Assembly: GCA_963791315.1 (NCBI GenBank)
Contig: CAWBRQ010000007.1
Location: 806,001 to 870,000 of the forward strand
Source: JACCZX01 sp963791315
Lineage (GTDB): Bacteria; Pseudomonadota; Gammaproteobacteria; Burkholderiales; Burkholderiaceae_F
Direction: 5' to 3'
DNA length: 64,000 nt
Positions 60,054 to 64,000 of the stretch are shown piece after piece. Position 1 is the first letter of the stretch, and the number at the start of each line of letters is the position of its first letter. The position numbers and the translations under genes are program-made. The notes under the pieces were generated by a model that worked only from the letters and a program-made list of their open reading frames with translations, was not told the DNA's origin and did not search any database.

Positions 60054-60457
60054 AGCGCTTGAAACCCAACTCGCGGCCGCTCCTGCCAGGACTGATGGGC
60101 ATTCATCTGCGCGAAGCAGGTAAGGATCGAGTAGTAGCGACGATGGTGGTTCGGGCAGACCTGTGCACGACCGGCGGGGTTCTTCATGGCGGCGCGATGA
60201 TGGCGTTTGCTGACACCCTCGGCGCAGTCGGCACTTTTCAAAATCTTGAGGATGGCGCGCGCACCACGACCATCGATTCGGCAACGAAATTCATTGGCAG
60301 CGCTGCGTTGGGCACGATAGTGCTCGGTGAATGCACTGCCTTTCACCGAGGCCGCACGACGATGGTGTGGCAAACGCTGATCAAGACTGAGAGTGGAAAG
60401 CTATGCGCGGTAGTAACGCAGACACAACTCGTTCTTCGGCCCAGGGAAAACGCCTGA
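60040..60457 (+). CDS. PaaI-type hotdog-fold thioesterase, one surplus base near its start
   Basis: About 138 residues. The hotdog core contains LCTTGGVLHGGAMMAFADTL, the HGGxxxxxxD pattern of PaaI thioesterases that hydrolyse aryl- or acyl-CoA. The proper N terminus is ATG 60040 (MQTIEALETQLAA), which joins LPGLMGIHLREAGKDR if one base near 60082 is removed (GCT C CTG); otherwise TTG 60050 in the later frame would be the start. Confidence 0.8.
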
Positions 60458-60972
60458 TGCAGGTCCGGGATCTCGTTGCGGAGGATGCGCCGGCATTTCA
60501 AGGTCTCCGTCTGGCAGCATTGCGCGAGTGTCCGTCGGCCTTTGCGTCGAGCTATGAAGAGGAGCAAACGATGCCGATCGGGCTGGTGGCTGAGCGCCTG
60601 GTCGCAAAAGCAGATCGCTGCGTGCTGGGAGCGTGGATCGGATCGGATCTCGTCGGCATGCTGGGGCTGCAGCGCGAACAGATGCGGAAGCTCGCGCACA
60701 AGGCATTCATCTGGGGCATGTATGTTGCACCGAGCGTGCGTAGACGTGGGGTGGGCCGCCGACTGATCGACCACGCGGTGCTGCGTGCGGGTTCAATGAA
60801 CGGAGTGCGGCAGATCAATCTGGGAGTCAACGCCGCCAACCTCCAGGCCATCGCACTCTACGAAGCGGCGGGTTTTAGCGCGTTCGGTGTCGAGCGTGGC
60901 TTCATGCTGCTAGATGGCGACCTGCACGATGAACTCCACATGGTGCGTAACATCGAAACAAGGACTCGATGA
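60457..60972 (+). CDS. GNAT family N-acetyltransferase
   Basis: 171 residues. The acetyl-CoA motif is WGMYVAPSVRRRGVGRRLID, and NLGVNAANLQAIALYEAAGF is the C-terminal GNAT helix-strand. ATG 60457 overlaps the PaaI stop by one base. Substrate unknown; small-molecule or protein N-acetylation is equally possible. Confidence 0.85.
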   Translation: MQVRDLVAEDAPAFQGLRLAALRECPSAFASSYEEEQTMPIGLVAERLVAKADRCVLGAWIGSDLVGMLGLQREQMRKLAHKAFIWGMYVAPSVRRRGVGRRLIDHAVLRAGSMNGVRQINLGVNAANLQAIALYEAAGFSAFGVERGFMLLDGDLHDELHMVRNIETRTR

Positions 60973-61879
60973 CCGGCAGCAAGCTAATTTACTTCGTACT
61001 GTTGATGCTTCTCAATACCTTCGGTAGTGGCCCTGCTGCCGCACAGTCTTTATCGCAACAGGACGTTGCACGGCTGTCCGTCGCACCAGCTGATCATCGC
61101 ATCGCATATGGGGCCGACCGACTGCAGTTCGGAGATCTGCGTTTGCCGAATGGCAATGGTCCGCATTCGGTCGCGATCGTCATACACGGAGGTTGCTGGC
61201 TCGCAGCTTTCGCCAACTTGCAGTTGATGGCCCCCTTGTCTGATGCGCTGACGCGCGCCGGCATTGCCACCTGGAACATCGAATTTCGCAGCGTGGATAC
61301 GTCCGGGAGGGGGTTGGCCCAACACGTTTCTCGACGTGGCTAGCGCAGTTGATTACACACGAGAGCTTGCGACTCAGTATCCGCTCGATCTGCAGCGGGT
61401 GGTGATCGTCGGCCACTCGGCCGGAGGTCATTTGGCGCAATGGGCGGCGGCGCGTCATGCGTCTGGCCGAGAGCAGTCCGCTATTCCGAAAGAATCCGCT
61501 GGCTGTCCGCGCGATGGTGGGGCTTGCCGGCATCAATGATCTGCGGCGCTATCTGCAGGAGTCTGCAGGGTGTGGCAAATCGATTCCCCGACTGCTGGGC
61601 GGACCACCGGATGAAGTACCGGAGAGGTACCGGGATGCTTCTCCGGTGGAAATGCTTCCGCTTGGAATCAAGCAAGCGCTGATCATCGGAGCGCAGGACA
61701 CGATCGTGCGCCCACAGCACAATCGCACTTATGCCGAGGCTGCTCGGAAAAACGGAGATGACGTTGAACTCATCGTTCTGGATAACGCCGCGCACTTCGA
61801 GGTCATCGCGCCAAATTGGGCGGGCTGGCCGGCCATCGAAGCCGCGGTGTTATCGATGGTGGATGGAGTGAAGAAGTAG
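60969..61879 (+). CDS. secreted alpha/beta-hydrolase (BD-FAE/HSL-like esterase), two surplus bases
   Basis: About 302 residues. A signal peptide (LIYFVLLMLLNTFGSGPAAA) is followed by the oxyanion motif VIHGGCW, the nucleophile GHSAGGHLA, GAQDTIVRP for the Asp and NAAHFEVI for the His. Surplus bases lie near 61302 (ACG T CCG; joins PGGGWPNTFLDVA) and 61459 (CAT G CGT; joins RLAESSPLFRKNP). The start overlaps the preceding GNAT stop. Substrate unknown. Confidence 0.82.
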
Positions 61880-61897
61880 AGCAGAGGGAAAACTTGC

Positions 61898-62752
61898 ATG
61901 ACAGCGCCTCAAGCCAGCATCGCCGACAAGCGACGTGTATTTCAGCAGTTGCACCAAAGCGGATGTTTCGTCATTCCAAATCCATGGGACGTGGGCAGTG
62001 CACGCTTTCTTCAGGGCCTTGGCTTTAAGGCGCTGGCCACCACCAGCTCCGGCTTTGCATGGTCACGCGCGCGTCCCGACAACGGAATTTCGCGCGAGAT
62101 GGCGCTCGCCCACCTGCAAGAGATGGTGGCGGCTACCGATGTGCCGATCAATGCGGACTTTGAAAGTGGGTTTGCGGTCGATGCAGCCGGCGTTGCGGAA
62201 AGCGTTCGACTCGCCGTGGAAACCGGCGTAGCGGGTCTGTCGATCGAGGATTCGACCGGCGATCCGGCTCATCCGCTATTTGATCTTGGCGTTGCAGTTG
62301 AAAGAATGCGGGCGGCGCGGACAGCGATCGACAGAGCGGGCGGTGACACGTTGCTGGTGGGACGCGCCGAATGTTTCTTCGTGGGTCGGCCCCACCTTGA
62401 CGAAGCGATTGCAAGGCTCAGGGCCTACGCTGAGGCGGGCGCCGATTGTCTGTACGCGCCGGGTATTCGCAGTCGCGAACACATCGCGGCCGTCGTCGCC
62501 GCAGTCGCGCCGAAGCCGTTCAATCTGTTGGTGGGTGCGGCGAGCGACTTGACGATGCACGACATTGCCGCCCTCGGCGTGCGGCGAGTGAGCGTTGGTG
62601 GTGCGCTGGCTCGTTCCGCATGGGGCGGATTCATGCGGGCTGCCAAGTTGATTGCGGCGCATGGAAGGTTTGACGGATTTGCAGATGCAGCTGCGGGCCA
62701 GGAACTGAATTCTTTTTTTTCCAGTCTTCAAGACCGCGACACTGCGGCTTGA
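61898..62752 (+). CDS. isocitrate lyase/PEP mutase superfamily protein
   Basis: 284 residues, intact. The TIM-barrel family marks are FVIPNPWDVGSARFLQGLGF, NADFESGFAVDA, GLSIEDSTGD and VGRAECFFVG. The catalytic Cys loop of true isocitrate lyase (KKCGH) is missing, so it belongs to the PEP-mutase-like branch, whose members cleave or rearrange 2-ketoacid C-C or C-P bonds; substrate unknown. It ends directly against the next gene on the opposite strand. Confidence 0.82.
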   Translation: MTAPQASIADKRRVFQQLHQSGCFVIPNPWDVGSARFLQGLGFKALATTSSGFAWSRARPDNGISREMALAHLQEMVAATDVPINADFESGFAVDAAGVAESVRLAVETGVAGLSIEDSTGDPAHPLFDLGVAVERMRAARTAIDRAGGDTLLVGRAECFFVGRPHLDEAIARLRAYAEAGADCLYAPGIRSREHIAAVVAAVAPKPFNLLVGAASDLTMHDIAALGVRRVSVGGALARSAWGGFMRAAKLIAAHGRFDGFADAAAGQELNSFFSSLQDRDTAA

Positions 62753-63661
62753 CTACGCCGCAATGCGCGTCTGCTGTTCACTCGGTATAGGCTGATGCTG
62801 CGCAATGAAGGCAGCTGCCTCGTCGACCACATGTAGATCGCGCAAGATGCGTCTGTGACCGAGCCCGTCGGTTGCCAATACGCGCGTTCGCGAAGCCATC
62901 GTGTAGGCGTAGCCGTTTGAAATGGGGACTTCTTGGTCGCCGACGTCATGCACGATGAGTAGTGGCGTGCGGATGCGGTGCACGGTCCAGCGATCCGCCA
63001 CCAAACGCTTGAACTCGACGCCCGCGATACGCTCGGCCGCATGCTGAATCGGCACCGTCAGCTTCTCTGGGGCTCCGAGCATGCTCGCGAGTTGGCTCAG
63101 GTATGGACGCGGGTCACTCGGCGGCGCGATCAGCACAGCAGCGCGCAAATCGCGGCGGGTTGATGCAAGTACCGATGCCACCGCAGCGGCGCCGAGTGAA
63201 TGCCCAATGACGCCTATCGCGTTCGGTACTGAATCGAATATGGACTGAACGGTGCGCGTCATCAATGGCAGTGACGATCGAGTACCGGCACTGGCACCGT
63301 GCGCCACGTGATCAAAGGCTAGGACCGCGAGACCGCGCTCTCGCAAGGGCGCGACAAATTGCTCCATCTGTTGCGCCCATCCGTTCCATCCGTGCACGAG
63401 CATTACCGTTGGTTTGTGCTCTATGTCGCCCCAGCGATAGATGAACACTTCTCCGTCGGGCGTTTGCAATTTGTCACGCACCGGCTCACTAATAGTGAAG
63501 CGGGTTCGCGGCGATGGCGGCTTTTCAGTCATGAAAAAACGGCGCGCCACGAATTCCGCGGTGCGGGCCGGGGCGGTCCATGCACCGATGCGTACCGCCA
63601 GGCGGATACTTGCAAGCTTAAGAGACCGACCGGTCGCTTTTAGGGCGTTGTTAGGTGTCAT
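62753..63661 (-). CDS. alpha/beta-fold hydrolase
   Basis: 302 residues. VMLVHGWNGWAQQMEQF holds the oxyanion loop, GHSLGAAAVASVLA the nucleophile Ser, HDVGDQEVP the Asp, and GLGHRRILRD the His. A 40-residue basic N-terminal segment precedes the domain; no clear signal peptide. The TetR gene ends 17 bases upstream on the same strand, so the regulator probably controls this hydrolase. Confidence 0.85.
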   Translation of the reverse strand: MTPNNALKATGRSLKLASIRLAVRIGAWTAPARTAEFVARRFFMTEKPPSPRTRFTISEPVRDKLQTPDGEVFIYRWGDIEHKPTVMLVHGWNGWAQQMEQFVAPLRERGLAVLAFDHVAHGASAGTRSSLPLMTRTVQSIFDSVPNAIGVIGHSLGAAAVASVLASTRRDLRAAVLIAPPSDPRPYLSQLASMLGAPEKLTVPIQHAAERIAGVEFKRLVADRWTVHRIRTPLLIVHDVGDQEVPISNGYAYTMASRTRVLATDGLGHRRILRDLHVVDEAAAFIAQHQPIPSEQQTRIAA

Positions 63662-63678
63662 GTCACCTCCTCCATCGA

Positions 63679-64000
63679 TTAGACGTGAGACTTAGTGGGA
63701 AACAGTCGCTCGAACGTATGTTCAGCGTCGCGGATGGCGTGCCGGTCCCCCAGCAGGCGCGTCGCGTTGTCGCAGGCACCAATGAGGCCGGTGATCAGGG
63801 TCGCTACTTGCCGCGGCGAGAGCTCGGTCTTGATTTCGTGCTGCTCGATCGCCTTCGCGGCCTGCTTTTCAAGATAGCCCAGCAACTCACGCCAAGCCGC
63901 GGCGACCGCGTCACGCACTTCTCCCGGCTGATCATCGAACTCGAGTCGCGCCGCATTTAGGGGGCAGCCGCCTTCGAGATCGGGGCGGGTAGCGAACTGC
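63679..64000 (-). CDS. TetR-family regulator, C-terminal fragment (5' end outside window)
   Basis: The visible about 107 residues contain LEGGCPLNAARLEFDDQPG, then AWRELLGYLEKQAAKAIEQH and QVATLITGLIGACDNATRLL, typical of the ligand-binding half of TetR repressors such as the YxaF/AcrR-like group. The helix-turn-helix lies outside the window. It is upstream of, and co-directional with, the hydrolase gene. Confidence 0.75.
   Translation of the reverse strand, partial: QFATRPDLEGGCPLNAARLEFDDQPGEVRDAVAAAWRELLGYLEKQAAKAIEQHEIKTELSPRQVATLITGLIGACDNATRLLGDRHAIRDAEHTFERLFPTKSHV

Noticed and set aside
7591..61879. Programmed +1 ribosomal frameshifting as the cause of the interrupted genes
   Set aside because: The sites share no slippery sequence, stop codon, rare-codon pause or upstream Shine-Dalgarno-like element, and some genes would need four shifts, which would give almost no product. 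Kept only as an alternative to test.
1..64000. CRISPR arrays, insertion sequences, prophage or integration sites
   Set aside because: No direct-repeat arrays, transposase, integrase or phage-type genes were found on either strand.

Overview
The window reads as one dense chromosomal segment of a betaproteobacterium, most likely an uncultured member of the Burkholderiales. The GC content is high. The grounds are gene content typical of that group: the rpsP-rimM-trmD-rplS operon next to a CobD/CbiB-like membrane protein, DUF1841, nth beside rnfB, an intracellular PHB depolymerase (PhaZ), a PHA-system protein, DUF1631 proteins, a LivH-LivM fusion and a PncB of the Burkholderia type. I see no phage, insertion sequence, CRISPR array or rRNA, and no gene-free stretch longer than about 300 bases.

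Layout. 0-4.1 kb: the tail of an acyl-CoA dehydrogenase, then a peroxide-defence operon (rubrerythrin, Fe-S oxidoreductase, DUF3501) behind an OxyR-like site, then a radical-SAM gene behind a textbook LexA box. 4.1-13.3 kb: the S16/RimM/TrmD/L19 operon with a clear terminator, then CoA-pyrophosphatase, CobD-like, DUF2007, RsgA, PhhB, M48 protease, Orn, AI-2E transporter and tRNA-Arg(CCT). 13.4-26.2 kb: parE and parC with a PAS/GGDEF/EAL gene between them, a CopD-like protein, PhzF, and a heterodimeric MdlA/MdlB exporter. 26.2-37.8 kb: a small WYL-like protein, HtpG, a uracil-DNA-glycosylase-fold enzyme, two DUF1631 proteins around a spermidine-synthase-like protein, an orphan GspE/PilB-type ATPase and an S1C protease. 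37.8-44.7 kb, mostly minus strand: a moxR-GNAT-VWA operon, two small c-type cytochromes, DUF1841, Nth, RnfB, PhaZ and FdxA. 44.7-53.1 kb: a branched-chain-amino-acid-type ABC transporter, PncB, an aminotransferase and an NhaD-like antiporter. 53.1-64 kb: a storage-lipid group (PHA protein, ACBP, WS/DGAT), a PhnD-like/rhodanese fusion, AlaX, PhoX-like, acetyltransferases, hydrolases and a TetR regulator running off the window.

The most striking feature is not a gene. Nineteen of about 66 protein genes, several of them normally essential or highly conserved (parE, htpG, pncB, livF), are split by a single surplus base. I can place 33 such sites. Every one is +1, none is -1, and removing one base restores a family-typical protein each time. 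The sites cluster (four in livF, four in pncB, none between about 15.7 and 26.8 kb) and share no slippery heptamer. An insertion-biased consensus error is the plainest explanation, but the uniform sign deserves a direct test. I annotate these genes as CDS over their full reconstructed span and give the position of each surplus base.
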